Notes under the pieces: generated by a model
What the model was told of the DNA's origin: nothing
The model's input: the letters and a program-made list of their open reading frames with translations, nothing else
Database searches by the model: none
Made by a program: the position numbers and the translations under genes
Assembly (NCBI GenBank): GCA_965216585.1
Contig: CBDCGC010000002.1
Coordinates: 248,001-312,000 of the forward strand
Source of the DNA: CADEER01 sp965216585
Lineage (GTDB): Bacteria > Desulfobacterota > Binatia > HRBIN30 > CADEER01
Direction of reading: 5' to 3'
Length of the DNA stretch: 64,000 nt
Shown here: piece after piece, positions 1-8,218 of the stretch
Layout: the number at the start of each line of letters is the position of its first letter
Numbering within the stretch: position 1 is the first letter of the stretch

Positions 1-160
1 GGTGGTTGCGCTTGCGGCCGCGCTCACTCAGCGGCGCCCGGTTGTAGGTGTCGATGAGCATGGTCAGGCCGGCGCGAAAATCGTCGCTGCCGAAATCGCT
101 CAATTGCGTGGCCTGGCGCGCCTCTTCGAGTAGCGCCTCGAGCTCCAGCGGGTAGGTCAC
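1..160 (-). CDS. Sulfotransferase family protein, N-terminal fragment (runs off window)
   Basis: Only the first 53 codons lie in the window; the rest is to the left. A GTG at 158-160 follows an in-frame TAG two codons upstream, so it is the only sensible start. The translation begins MTYPLELEALLEEARQ and continues with a TQLSDFGSDDFRAGLTML segment. This resembles the start of bacterial (mycobacterial-type) PAPS-dependent sulfotransferase-family proteins, which carry a similar LDDFG..FR..L motif before the catalytic domain. The PAPS-binding loop is not in the window, so function rests on this short N-terminal likeness. The gene is divergent from the phosphatase at 267. Confidence 0.5.
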   Translation of the reverse strand, partial: MTYPLELEALLEEARQATQLSDFGSDDFRAGLTMLIDTYNRAPLSERGRKRNH

Positions 161-266
161 GGGCTACCGTTAAGCGCTCGGCGCGGTGGAATCAAGTCGC
201 CGTACACGAAGGTGGCCAAGTGCTGCTTGCATGGTCTTACGTCGTTGTGCATGGGTGGTCATCGCC

Positions 267-1055
267 ATGCAAACGGATGAGGTCGAGGAGTATCTGCGCT
301 TTGCAATCGCCACCGCCGAAGCGGCCGGTCCGATTGCGCTGCGGCACTTTCGCAGCGGTGGCGAGGTCGACGACAAGCGCAGCGGCGGCGCCTTTGATCC
401 GGTGACCGAAGCCGATCGGGCCGTCGAGACGGAGCTGCGCCGGCGCATCGGCGAGCGCTATTCCGGCCACGCCATCGTCGGCGAGGAGCAGGGCGCGACG
501 CCGGGCGGCTCGCGAACGTGGGTGATCGACCCGATCGACGGGACGCGCGCTTTCATCAGCGGCATGCCGGCCTGGGGCATCATGCTCGGTCTGGTCGATG
601 GCGAAAGACCCTGCGTCGGTGTGGTCCACCAGCCGTTCACCGGCGAGACGTTCTACGGCGATGGCCGGCGGGCGGGCCTGCGCCGGCGCGGCAGCGATAC
701 GCCGGCGCGCGCCCGCCAGGGCCGCGACAGCACTGGCGCCGTGCTCTATTGCACGCATCCCTCGATGTTCTCCGGCAGCGATCTGCGCGCCTTCGAACGC
801 ATCGCCGCGTCCTGCCTGATGAGCCGTTTCGGCGGTGATTGCTATGCCTACTGCCTGCTCGCCCTCGGTCAGGTCGACCTGGTGATCGAAGCCGGCCTCC
901 AGTCCTACGACATCCTGCCGCTGATACCGATCATCGAAGGAGCCGGTGGTGTCGTCACCGACTGGACGGGGGCGCCGCCGCTGCGAGGCGGCAAGGTCGT
1001 CGCCGCGGCGAGCCGCGCGCTGCACGCCTGGGCGCTTGCCGAGCTGGCGCGGTGA
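267..1055 (+). CDS. hisN: Inositol-monophosphatase-superfamily phosphatase, probably histidinol-phosphatase (HisN type)
   Basis: 262 aa. Mg2+-dependent phosphatase of the IMPase fold. The family's metal-binding motifs are visible: GEE near residues 72-74, DPIDGT at 88-93, and a late YDILPLIPIIEGAGG segment (about 212-226) that supplies the last Asp. The combination DPIDGTRAFISG and YDIxxLIPIIEGAGG is typical of the HisN subgroup, which dephosphorylates L-histidinol phosphate, rather than of inositol-1-phosphatases. An in-frame reading extends upstream to 186, but that stretch has no family similarity, so the ATG at 267 is preferred. hisG lies about 52 kb away, so the his genes are dispersed. 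The stop abuts the stop of the convergent SDR with no gap. Confidence 0.8.
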   Translation: MQTDEVEEYLRFAIATAEAAGPIALRHFRSGGEVDDKRSGGAFDPVTEADRAVETELRRRIGERYSGHAIVGEEQGATPGGSRTWVIDPIDGTRAFISGMPAWGIMLGLVDGERPCVGVVHQPFTGETFYGDGRRAGLRRRGSDTPARARQGRDSTGAVLYCTHPSMFSGSDLRAFERIAASCLMSRFGGDCYAYCLLALGQVDLVIEAGLQSYDILPLIPIIEGAGGVVTDWTGAPPLRGGKVVAAASRALHAWALAELAR

Positions 1056-1829
1056 CTACTCGGCGGTGACGTAGGCCGAAGAGATGCCGCCGTCGACGAG
1101 GAAGGTGCTGCCGGTCAGATAGGAGGCGTCGTCGGAGGCGAGGAAGAGCGCCGAGCGCGCCATCTCGGCTGCCTCGCCGAAGCGGCCGATGGGAATGTGG
1201 ACGAGGCGCCTCTGTCGCTTCTCCTCGCTGTCGAGGAATTTCATCAGCAGCTCGGTGCGCAACGGTCCGGGGCAGAGGGCGTTGATGCGAATGTTCTGCC
1301 GGGCGTGGACGATGGCCAGCTCCTTGGTCATCGATAGAACACCCCCTTTGCTGGCGGTGTAGGCGAGCTGTGGCGCACCCGAGCCCATGACGGCGACGAG
1401 GGAAGCGGTGTTGATGATGCTGCCACCACCGGCGCGTTGCAGCGCCGGAATGCCGTACTTGCACCCCAGGAAGACGCTCTTCAGGTTGACGTTCATGGTG
1501 AGATCCCAGATCTCTTCGTCGGTGTGTATCGCGTCGGCATCGTCGCTGTGCATGATGCCGGCGTTGTTGAAAAGGACGTCCAGTCTGCCGAAGTGCTCTT
1601 CGGCGGCGGCGATCATCTTGGCGCAATCGGCGGACTTGGCGACGTCGGCCGCGACGAAGAGGGCGTCGCCGCCTTCGCTCTGAATCTCAACTACACAGGC
1701 ATTGCCACCGTCTTGGTTGAGATCGACGGCGACGACGCGAGCACCTTCGCGGGCAAAGAGCCGGGCCGACTCGCGACCGATGCCGCTGGCGGCTCCGGTG
1801 ATCAGCGCCACCCTGTCTTGCAGACGCAT
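1056..1829 (-). CDS. SDR family oxidoreductase
   Basis: 257 aa, a classical short-chain dehydrogenase/reductase. The nucleotide-binding glycine motif TGAASGIG is at residues 11-18. NNAG follows in the middle of the protein, and the catalytic YTASK (Tyr-x3-Lys) comes after a serine-containing strand. D37 after the second beta strand (VVAVDLNQ) suggests NAD+ preference (inference). It ends with the usual VDGG motif. It is the third gene of a minus-strand set, aldehyde dehydrogenase then glutamine-synthetase-like then SDR, with 59 bp after the second gene. It may oxidise an alcohol or hydroxy acid in that pathway, but the substrate is not readable from the sequence. Confidence 0.85.
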   Translation of the reverse strand: MRLQDRVALITGAASGIGRESARLFAREGARVVAVDLNQDGGNACVVEIQSEGGDALFVAADVAKSADCAKMIAAAEEHFGRLDVLFNNAGIMHSDDADAIHTDEEIWDLTMNVNLKSVFLGCKYGIPALQRAGGGSIINTASLVAVMGSGAPQLAYTASKGGVLSMTKELAIVHARQNIRINALCPGPLRTELLMKFLDSEEKRQRRLVHIPIGRFGEAAEMARSALFLASDDASYLTGSTFLVDGGISSAYVTAE

Positions 1830-1888
1830 CGAATCTCCTTTCGTTCAACCGGTCGCCGACTGATGGTGCCAGCCGGTGAAGGTCGCTT

Positions 1889-3268
1889 TCATATGCGCTC
1901 GAAGTAGCGTTGCCGATCCCACTCGGTGACTGCCGCTTCGCAGGCCCGCTGCTCGACGCGGAAGAAGTGCGCGTAGTGGTCGACGACCTGATCGCCGAAG
2001 GCGCGGCGCGCGAAATCGCTTTGCGAGAAGAGGTCGGTCGCTGCGCGCAGGGTCGCCGGTACTTCGGGGAGATCTGCGGCAGCGTACATGTCGCCGCGAA
2101 ACATCTCGGGAGGCTCGATTTTGTTTTCGATACCGTCGATACCGGAAGCCAGTGAGGCGGCGAAGGCGAGGTAGGGATTGCAGTCGGCACCGGGGATGCG
2201 GTTTTCGATACGCAGACTGGCGCCGCTGCCGACGACGCGGAAGCCGGCGGTGCGGTTGTCGTAGCTCCAGGCGATCTTGGTCGGCGCCCACGACGAAGCC
2301 AGGTAGCGCTTGTACGAGTTCACGGTCGGTGCATAGAACGGCATCACCTCGGCGGCGTGTGCCATCCAGCCGCCGAGAAACCAGCGGAACTCGTCGGCGC
2401 AGTCGATGCCCTGCCAGGATGTTCCGCCGGCGAAGGCGTTTGCGTCGTCGCGCCACAGGCTCATGTGGATGTGGCAGCTCGACCCCGCCTGACCTTCCAT
2501 CGGTTTGGCCATGAAGGTCACGCTCATCGCCAACTGGTCGGCGAGCTCCTTGGCGCAGTGCTTGAGGATGCCGTGGCGGTCGGCCATGGCGAGGGCGTCG
2601 GTGTAGCGCACGTTGATCTCGTGCTGGCCGAGCCCCCACTCGCCCTTGGTGCTTTCGACCGGAACGCCGGAGTCGCGCAGATGGCGGCGTAGGGGGGCGT
2701 TCAGCTTTTCGACTCGCGAGCCCTGCATGATGTGGTAGTCCTCGAGATACCAACCCGCTGCTTCGAGATCGCGATGCCCCTGGCGGGCGGCGTCGCGGTA
2801 GGACGTTTCGAAGATGAAGAGCTCGAGCTCGGACGCCGCCATGACCGCGTAGCCGAGATCGCCGGCGCGCTCGACCTGGCGGCGCAGGATCGAGCGCGGT
2901 GCCTCGACGACGGCTGCGTGAGAATCGGTCGAGAGCACGTCGCAGATGACCAGAGCCGTGTTTTCGAGCCAGGTGGCGCGGCGCAGTGTCGACAGATCGG
3001 GAGCGAGGTGGAAGTCGCCGTAGCCGGCTTCCCAGTTGGCGAACGAGTAGCCGGCGACCGGTTCCATCTCCATGTCGACGGTGAGCAGATAGTTGCAGGC
3101 GTGCGTCCCTTGCTCGGCCGCCGCGTCGACAAAGAAATCGGCGGCGATGCGCTTGCCGACGAAACGCCCGTAGAGATCGGTGAAGACGAGAAGGACGGTC
3201 TCGATGGCGTCTTGGTCGACGAGATCCTTGAGCTCGTCGAGCTCGAGCATGCCGCGTCTGCCAGTCAT
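1889..3268 (-). CDS. Glutamine synthetase-like amine gamma-glutamyl ligase (PuuA/GlnA3-like)
   Basis: 459 aa, full length for the GS-I catalytic fold. Visible signatures are an N-terminal DLYGRFVGKRI beta-grasp segment, GQHEINV (metal/glutamate site), SCHIHMSLW, NSYKRYLASSWAPT, YDNRTAGFRV and NPYLAFAASLASG. These patterns are closer to gamma-glutamylpolyamine synthetases (PuuA) and other GS-like amine ligases than to housekeeping GlnA: the protein is shorter and lacks an obvious adenylylation loop. The reaction would be ATP-dependent attachment of glutamate to an amine. It sits directly downstream (28 bp) of an aldehyde dehydrogenase, as expected for a PuuA/PuuC-type route. No PuuB oxidase or PuuD hydrolase is in the window, so the amine is unknown. 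Confidence 0.8.
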   Translation of the reverse strand: MTGRRGMLELDELKDLVDQDAIETVLLVFTDLYGRFVGKRIAADFFVDAAAEQGTHACNYLLTVDMEMEPVAGYSFANWEAGYGDFHLAPDLSTLRRATWLENTALVICDVLSTDSHAAVVEAPRSILRRQVERAGDLGYAVMAASELELFIFETSYRDAARQGHRDLEAAGWYLEDYHIMQGSRVEKLNAPLRRHLRDSGVPVESTKGEWGLGQHEINVRYTDALAMADRHGILKHCAKELADQLAMSVTFMAKPMEGQAGSSCHIHMSLWRDDANAFAGGTSWQGIDCADEFRWFLGGWMAHAAEVMPFYAPTVNSYKRYLASSWAPTKIAWSYDNRTAGFRVVGSGASLRIENRIPGADCNPYLAFAASLASGIDGIENKIEPPEMFRGDMYAAADLPEVPATLRAATDLFSQSDFARRAFGDQVVDHYAHFFRVEQRACEAAVTEWDRQRYFERI

Positions 3269-3296
3269 GAGTCTTCCTCTTGGCTCTTCCTTGTCG

Positions 3297-4724
3297 TCAC
3301 AAGACGAGGTGATGCGATTTGGGGCGTGTGAGCTGTTCGAAACCGAGGACCGAGAGCGAGCAGCCGCGGCCCGAATCCTTGACGCCCACCCAGGCCAGTC
3401 CGGGGTCGAGGTAGTCGCAGCGATTCATGAACCAGGTACCGGTCGCGACCCGGCCGCCGATCGCCAGGGCGGCGTCGCGATCGCGTGTCCACACCGAGGC
3501 GGTCAACCCGTAGAGACTGTCGTTCATCAGGCGAATTGCCTCGTCGTCGCTTTCGACCGCCATGATGCCGACGACCGGGCCGAAGGTCTCTTCGCGCATG
3601 ATGTTCATGCCGTGGTCGACGGCGCTGAGAACTTGCGGGGCGACGTAGGGACCCTGGGCGGGCACTTCGAAGCGCCGGGGATCGATATGGGCGCGTGCCC
3701 CGGCGGCGACCGCGCCGGCGATCTCCCGGGCGACGAATTCGGCATGGGACGCGCGGGCCAGGGGGCCGAGTGTGGTCTCGGCGTCGAGCGGATTGCCGAC
3801 GATGTATTCCTCGGTGCGGGCGACGAAGCGCTCGATGAATCGATCGGCCAGCGACCGGTGGACGTAGATCCTCTCGATTCCACAGCACGATTGGCCGGAG
3901 TTGAAAAAGGAGCCGTCGACCAGATTCTCCACCGCGTCCTCGAGGTCGGCGTCGGCGCGGACGTAGGCGGGATCTTTGCCGCCCAACTCGAGGCCACAGG
4001 AGATGAAGCGCTCGGCCGTCGCGCGCACCATGGCGTGGCCACCGCGCACCGAGCCGGTGAAGGCGACGAAGGCGACGCGCGGATCTGCGACGGCGCGCTC
4101 GGTCGTCGTGTGATCGCAGTGAATCGACTGCAAGACTCCATCCGGCAGACCGGCCTCGCGGTAGAGCTCGGCGATGCGTTGGCCGCAGCGCGGAGTCTGC
4201 GATGAATGCTTGAGGACGACGCTGTTGCCGGCGAGCAGGGCGGGGACGACGGAGTTGATCGCGATGAGGTAGGGGTAGTTCCAGGCGGGTACGACGAGGA
4301 CGGTTCCCAGCGGAACTTTCTCGATGAAGAGTTCGTGGGTTGGCGGTGAGTCGACGGGTATGTCGGCCAGCGCCGGCGCCGCGAGCTCGATCATCTTGCG
4401 TGCCCGGTCGGCTGCCGTCGTCACCTCGCGCGGCGCGTAGCGGATCGGCCGACCCATCTGCCAGGAGATCTCACGACCGAGGCGATCCGCATTGCCGTCG
4501 AGCAGATCGGCGAAGCGAGCGCAAATGGCGGCGCGCTCGGCCAGCGAGGTCGCACTCCACTCGACCTGCGCGGTGGTGGATCGCTCGAGCACGCTGTCGA
4601 TCTGGTCGGCGGTCGTGACTTCGACGGAACAGTAGAGCGAGCCGTCGACCGGGCTGATGACGTCGATGGAGGTCACGAATCTCTCATAGTGATTTGCGGG
4701 CGTTTCGTCGACTCGTTGCTGCAT
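3297..4724 (-). CDS. NAD(P)+-dependent aldehyde dehydrogenase
   Basis: 475 aa, ALDH superfamily. Visible are PAWNYPYLIAINSVVPALLAGN, with the cofactor- and transition-state-binding Asn, the general-base Glu in ELGGKDP, and the catalytic Cys in FFNSGQSCCG. EETFGPVVGIM comes near the C-terminus. It is first of three co-directional minus-strand genes with a GS-like amine ligase and an SDR. By analogy with PuuC it could oxidise a gamma-glutamylated aminoaldehyde, but this is inference from context. The ATG at 4724 is chosen; a GTG about 16 codons in also falls before the conserved region and cannot be excluded. Confidence 0.88.
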   Translation of the reverse strand: MQQRVDETPANHYERFVTSIDVISPVDGSLYCSVEVTTADQIDSVLERSTTAQVEWSATSLAERAAICARFADLLDGNADRLGREISWQMGRPIRYAPREVTTAADRARKMIELAAPALADIPVDSPPTHELFIEKVPLGTVLVVPAWNYPYLIAINSVVPALLAGNSVVLKHSSQTPRCGQRIAELYREAGLPDGVLQSIHCDHTTTERAVADPRVAFVAFTGSVRGGHAMVRATAERFISCGLELGGKDPAYVRADADLEDAVENLVDGSFFNSGQSCCGIERIYVHRSLADRFIERFVARTEEYIVGNPLDAETTLGPLARASHAEFVAREIAGAVAAGARAHIDPRRFEVPAQGPYVAPQVLSAVDHGMNIMREETFGPVVGIMAVESDDEAIRLMNDSLYGLTASVWTRDRDAALAIGGRVATGTWFMNRCDYLDPGLAWVGVKDSGRGCSLSVLGFEQLTRPKSHHLVL

Positions 4725-4878
4725 GGCCTGCTTTGCAGGTGTTGCCCGCGTTTAACGAGGAGCGCAGCCGCAGGGGGGAGGGTGCGCACAAAGGCGACGG
4801 CCCCAATCTTGGTACGGCTCGTGCTCAGAGTAGCTGGTGAAGGTGGATCGAGTTGGGACGAATCCGAGGACGAAGAAA

Positions 4879-5097
4879 ATGAGAAGAACCCTAGTGTGGA
4901 TCGTAGTTTGCCAGATTCTCTTTGTTGGCTTCACCATGGCCGGACCGGTGGTGGTGATGCGCTACGCCAACGAGAATTGCACCGCGGCCGCAGACCGCAT
5001 CGGCAGTGATCGGCGTTCGCCGCACGCAGCCACGTGTCGGCTCAAAGCGCCGCAGGAGGTCGAGGCAGACTACCGGTTGATTCCGTTGCCGCGGTGA
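4879..5097 (+). CDS. Small exported or membrane protein, unknown
   Basis: 72 aa from the ATG at 4879; a longer in-frame start exists at 4837. The N-terminus MRRTLVWIVVCQILFVGFTM is a positively charged hydrophobic segment, either a signal peptide or a single membrane anchor. The remainder is polar, with two cysteines. No family recognised. It is followed by a strong hairpin at 5127-5154 and stands alone between the divergent aldehyde dehydrogenase and the metal-related genes at 5229-7913. Confidence 0.5.
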   Translation: MRRTLVWIVVCQILFVGFTMAGPVVVMRYANENCTAAADRIGSDRRSPHAATCRLKAPQEVEADYRLIPLPR

Positions 5098-5126
5098 CGT
5101 GCAGGCACTGTAGCAACGGGATCGGG

Positions 5127-5154
5127 GGGAGCTCCGGTGAACACCGGAGCTCCC
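5127..5154 (+). terminator. Hairpin, probable terminator
   Basis: Perfect 13-bp inverted repeat with only AA between the arms (5127-5139 and 5142-5154), 29 bp after the stop of the small gene at 4879-5097. No T-run follows, so it may act as a Rho-aided or processing hairpin rather than a canonical intrinsic terminator. Confidence 0.55.
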
Positions 5155-5228
5155 TCGACTCAGCCTGAGATGCCGTCGAGGCGGAAGCTTCGCTTGACGG
5201 TCGTGCGGCGAGACGCTAGGCGAGCCCC

Positions 5229-5600
5229 ATGAGGCGGTGCGTACTGACGGTGCTGGTCCTGGTGCTGGTCGCCGCTCCGGCGTTTCACGAGACCACAACA
5301 CACGAAGCGGTGGTTGCCGGTCTGGCCGGCCATGGCCCAGCGGAGTGTCCGGGGCACGATGGAGGCTCCGAGCACGAGCGCGACGGTTGTCCGTGCCCCG
5401 AGCATCACGGCGGTGATCACGAACACGGGGTGTGCGGTCACTGCTATTCTCCGGCGCGCGTCGACTCGCACCGCCGCGCCCTGGCGGGACAGGCACGTGC
5501 CGCTCTCGCGGTCGCCGGCTGTTCCACGCAAGTCATCGCCTTCCGTCGTCTCGTTCCCGGTCGCACGGCGACTGGAACTTCCCCGCCCCGCTCGTCGTAG
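5229..5600 (+). CDS. His/Cys-rich exported small protein, possibly metal-binding
   Basis: 123 aa. The N-terminus MRRCVLTVLVLVLVAAPAF is a signal peptide. The mature part has a dense cluster of potential metal ligands: HGPAECPGHDGG, CPCPEHHGGDHEHG and VCGHCYS. The C-terminal third lacks recognisable features. No family was recognised. Its position just upstream of a ZnuD-like TonB receptor suggests periplasmic binding or sensing of Zn2+ or another transition metal (inference). A hairpin overlaps the stop codon and a 22-bp palindrome follows. Confidence 0.6.
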   Translation: MRRCVLTVLVLVLVAAPAFHETTTHEAVVAGLAGHGPAECPGHDGGSEHERDGCPCPEHHGGDHEHGVCGHCYSPARVDSHRRALAGQARAALAVAGCSTQVIAFRRLVPGRTATGTSPPRSS

Positions 5601-5631
5601 ACGAGCGTTCGGCGCGACTCGAGTCGCGCCG
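5589..5631 (+). terminator. Hairpin plus 22-bp perfect palindrome after the His-rich gene
   Basis: An 8-bp stem with a GTA loop (5589-5596 / 5600-5607) covers the TAG stop. Two bases later a perfect 22-bp palindrome (5610-5631, centre ACTCGAGT) follows. A loop-less palindrome of this length can be a protein-binding site as well as a terminator. It lies about 240 bp upstream of the znuD-like start. Confidence 0.45.
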
Positions 5632-5867
5632 CTGTGTTGGCGTGCTGGAATTCGCGGGTTCGCGAAGCGCGGCACTCATTGCGGGTGGAATCGTAGTCCG
5701 TCGAAAAACGGGTGCGCATGCGAGAAAGAGGGTTTTGGGGTCAGAGCAAGGCGCGCAACCGGAGGCAAAGCCAAGGCCATTGTTGAGGATTTCGCGACGC
5801 CGCTCTGACGCCAAGACGCCACTCGCAGTGCGTGTCCTGTTTTTCGACCGGCTGACAGGGGAAAGAG

Positions 5868-7913
5868 ATGCGAAAAGTACTGGCTCGAGGTCTGCTTTGT
5901 TGTTGTGGGATTTGTCAGGTGTCGCCGCTGGCGGCGCAACCGGAACATCCGACGCGCGACGAAAAGGTCGAGGAGATCGTCGTCACCTTGCCGCACGGGC
6001 ACCGTCGTTCGGAGATCGTCGCCGGCACCACGGTGTTGACCGGCGAAGAGCTCGACCGTTCGGTGGCGACGTCGATCGGCGACACGCTGTCCAATCAGCC
6101 GGGGATCACGTCGACGGGCCACGGCCCGGGTGCCGGCCGGCCGGTCATCCGCGGCCTCGGTGGTCAGAGGGTTCGCGTGTTGCAGAATCGGATCGATTCC
6201 CTCGACGTATCGATCACCAGTCCCGATCACGTCGCTACCGTCGAACCTCTTCTCGCCGACCGAATCGAGGTCATCCGCGGTGCCGGGACATTGGTCTACG
6301 GGAGCGCGGCGGTTGGCGGGGTGGTCAACGTCGAGGATGGCAGGATTCCAGTCGAGCTGCCCGATGAGGGCCACGCCGCCGCCGTGCGAACCCTGTTCGG
6401 CACCAACGCCGATGAAAAAAGCGGCGCGGCGCGGGTCACCGCGACCGTTCTCGACAATCTGGCCGTCAATGCGCAGGGGTTCTTTCGCGACTCCAACGAT
6501 TTCGACGCTCCCGGCTTTGCTTTTTCGCGCCGGCTCCGGGCAATGGAAAATGAGGAGGAATCGGGACACGGTGCCGTCGCCAACAGCGATGTCGACGTGC
6601 GAGGCGGCAGCGTCGGCGCCTCCTACGTGTGGGACGATGGGCACTTCGGCGTTTCGTTCGGAGTCCGCGACGACGAATACGGCGTGCCGGGCGGTGGCCA
6701 TCACGCGGGAGGTGAAGATGAAGGGGCGGGAGAGCATGAAGAGGAAGAAGCGCCGATCCGAATCGATGCCCGGCAGTGGCGCGTCGAGATCGGGGGAGAG
6801 GCGCGCGGCGAGATGGGGTTGTTCGACACTGCGCGACTGCGCTTTGCCTATGCGGACTACCTGCACCGCGAGCTCGAGGGGGCGGAAATCGGCACCCGCT
6901 TCGATCGCGAAGGATGGGAAGGTCGCCTCGAATTCCTGCAGGCACCGTGGCGCGGTCTCGACGGGGTCATAGGCGTACAGTTGGCCGATGGGGACTTTTC
7001 GGCCAGCGGCGAGGAGGCGTTCGTTCCGCCAAACGAGACGTTTCAGGCCGCCTTTTTCATCGTCGAAGAATACGAGCTCGAACCGTTCACCCTCGAGGGG
7101 GGGCTGCGCTACGAGCACCGAGATTCCGATGCCGAGAGTGCCAGCAGATCCTTCGATGGCGTTTCCGTCTCGCTTGGGGGCAAATGGGAGATTCTGGAGG
7201 GCTACCTGCTCGGTGCGACCTTCGGTCGCACCGAGCGCCTGCCGGCTCCGGAGGAGCTCTTCTCCAACGGACCGCATCTGGCCACGCTGTCTTTCCAGCG
7301 CGGTGACCCGCGATTGGGCAAAGAGACGTCCAACAGTGTCGAAGCGACACTGCGCAAGCAGCAGGGACGCGTGCACGGCGCGCTCAACCTGTTCTACTAC
7401 CGCTACGACGACTTCATCTTCGACCAGCGCACCGGCGAGATCGAGGACGGGCTGGAGGTATTTGCTTCCCGCCAGGCCGACGCCGAGCTCTTCGGCGGTG
7501 AGCTCGAGACCTCGGTCGAGCTGCTTCGCGATGAACCCATCGATGCGCTGGCCGATTTCCAACTCGACTATGTCAACGCCGAGCTGCGCAACGGCGGCCC
7601 GCTGCCACGCACACCGCCGCTGCGCATGACGCTCGGGGCCGAAGCCGACAGCGACTACCTGCACGGCCGCATCGAAGTGCAGTGGGTAGGCAAACAGGAC
7701 CGTGTTGCCGAATTCGAGCTTCCCACTGACGACTACTTCCGCCTCAATCTGGGTGTCGCCTGGCATCCGGTGCCGAAACGCCAGGATCTCACCCTGCGCC
7801 TGGACGCCCGCAACATTACCGATGCGAAGGGACGCAACCACGTCTCTTTCCTGAAGGATCGCGTCCCCCTGCCGGGCCGCGACATACGCCTGTCGGTGCA
7901 GTGGAAGCTGTAG
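5868..7913 (+). CDS. znuD: TonB-dependent outer-membrane receptor, ZnuD-like (zinc uptake)
   Basis: 681 aa. Signal peptide at residues 1-24, then a plug domain (about 35-150) with GDTLSNQPGITSTGHGPGAGRPVIRGLGG split across its conserved strands and RIEVIRGAGTLVYGSAAVGGVVNV. A long 22-strand-type barrel follows, ending in aromatic-rich strands and a final SVQWKL. An extracellular loop near residues 275-305 carries GGHHAGGEDEGAGEHEEEE, a His/acidic stretch like the zinc-binding loops of ZnuD. No clear TonB box is readable near the N-terminus of the mature protein. It likely imports zinc or another divalent metal. The neighbouring His/Cys-rich protein supports this. No Zur box was recognised upstream. 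Confidence 0.8.
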   Translation: MRKVLARGLLCCCGICQVSPLAAQPEHPTRDEKVEEIVVTLPHGHRRSEIVAGTTVLTGEELDRSVATSIGDTLSNQPGITSTGHGPGAGRPVIRGLGGQRVRVLQNRIDSLDVSITSPDHVATVEPLLADRIEVIRGAGTLVYGSAAVGGVVNVEDGRIPVELPDEGHAAAVRTLFGTNADEKSGAARVTATVLDNLAVNAQGFFRDSNDFDAPGFAFSRRLRAMENEEESGHGAVANSDVDVRGGSVGASYVWDDGHFGVSFGVRDDEYGVPGGGHHAGGEDEGAGEHEEEEAPIRIDARQWRVEIGGEARGEMGLFDTARLRFAYADYLHRELEGAEIGTRFDREGWEGRLEFLQAPWRGLDGVIGVQLADGDFSASGEEAFVPPNETFQAAFFIVEEYELEPFTLEGGLRYEHRDSDAESASRSFDGVSVSLGGKWEILEGYLLGATFGRTERLPAPEELFSNGPHLATLSFQRGDPRLGKETSNSVEATLRKQQGRVHGALNLFYYRYDDFIFDQRTGEIEDGLEVFASRQADAELFGGELETSVELLRDEPIDALADFQLDYVNAELRNGGPLPRTPPLRMTLGAEADSDYLHGRIEVQWVGKQDRVAEFELPTDDYFRLNLGVAWHPVPKRQDLTLRLDARNITDAKGRNHVSFLKDRVPLPGRDIRLSVQWKL

Positions 7914-7973
7914 CCAGGAGGGCTGCATCGCATTCCCGGTAGACATCGGTTGGAAAGAGCCGCAGAACGGAGA

Positions 7974-7996
7974 AAGCCCTGGCGCAGCCAGGGCTT
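7974..7996 (-). terminator. Terminator hairpin downstream of tRNA-Gly
   Basis: Perfect 10-bp stem with a 3-nt loop (7974-7983 / 7987-7996), eight bases past the 3' end of the minus-strand tRNA and 60 bp after the stop of znuD. It can serve both converging transcripts. Confidence 0.6.
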
Positions 7997-8003
7997 CTCG
8001 GAG

Positions 8004-8077
8004 AGCGGGCGACCGGGGTCGAACCGGCGACCTTATGCTTGGCAAGCATACGCTCTAGCCAGCTGAGCTACGCCCGC
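8004..8077 (-). tRNA. tRNA-Gly(GCC)
   Basis: Read on the minus strand from 8077. A 7-bp acceptor stem (GCGGGCG/CGCCCGC), D-arm GCTC...GAGC, anticodon stem TATGC/GCATA around loop TTGCCAA with anticodon GCC, variable AGGTC, and a T-arm with the canonical TTCGACC loop. The discriminator base is U. CCA is not encoded. Confidence 0.95.
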
Positions 8078-8160
8078 GTGCAGGGATTTTCATACCCAAG
8101 GCTCGGGCGAGTGTCAAAACGGCGGGGTGATAGGTCGAGATCTTTTTTTTCGTTTGCGGT

Positions 8161-8185
8161 GAACCTTTTTCCGGCGCGCCGCGTA
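8161..8185 (+). promoter_or_regulatory. Putative ECF-sigma promoter
   Basis: GAACCTTTTT (from 8161) resembles the AAC-containing -35 of ECF promoters. It is followed 16 bases after GAACC by CGTA (8182-8185), a typical ECF -10. A good Shine-Dalgarno (GGGAGG) lies downstream at about 8210-8215, before the ATG at 8219. This would fit autoregulation of the operon that encodes the ECF factor at 8650. Confidence 0.5.
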
Positions 8186-8218
8186 CTACGGTGCAAACTG
8201 AGAGAAAAGGGAGGAAAG

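Noticed and set aside
5676..8045. A 789-codon open frame on the minus strand across znuD and the tRNA
   Set aside because: It is antisense to a complete TonB receptor and runs through the tRNA-Gly gene. High-GC codon usage creates such shadows and the translation has no domain features.
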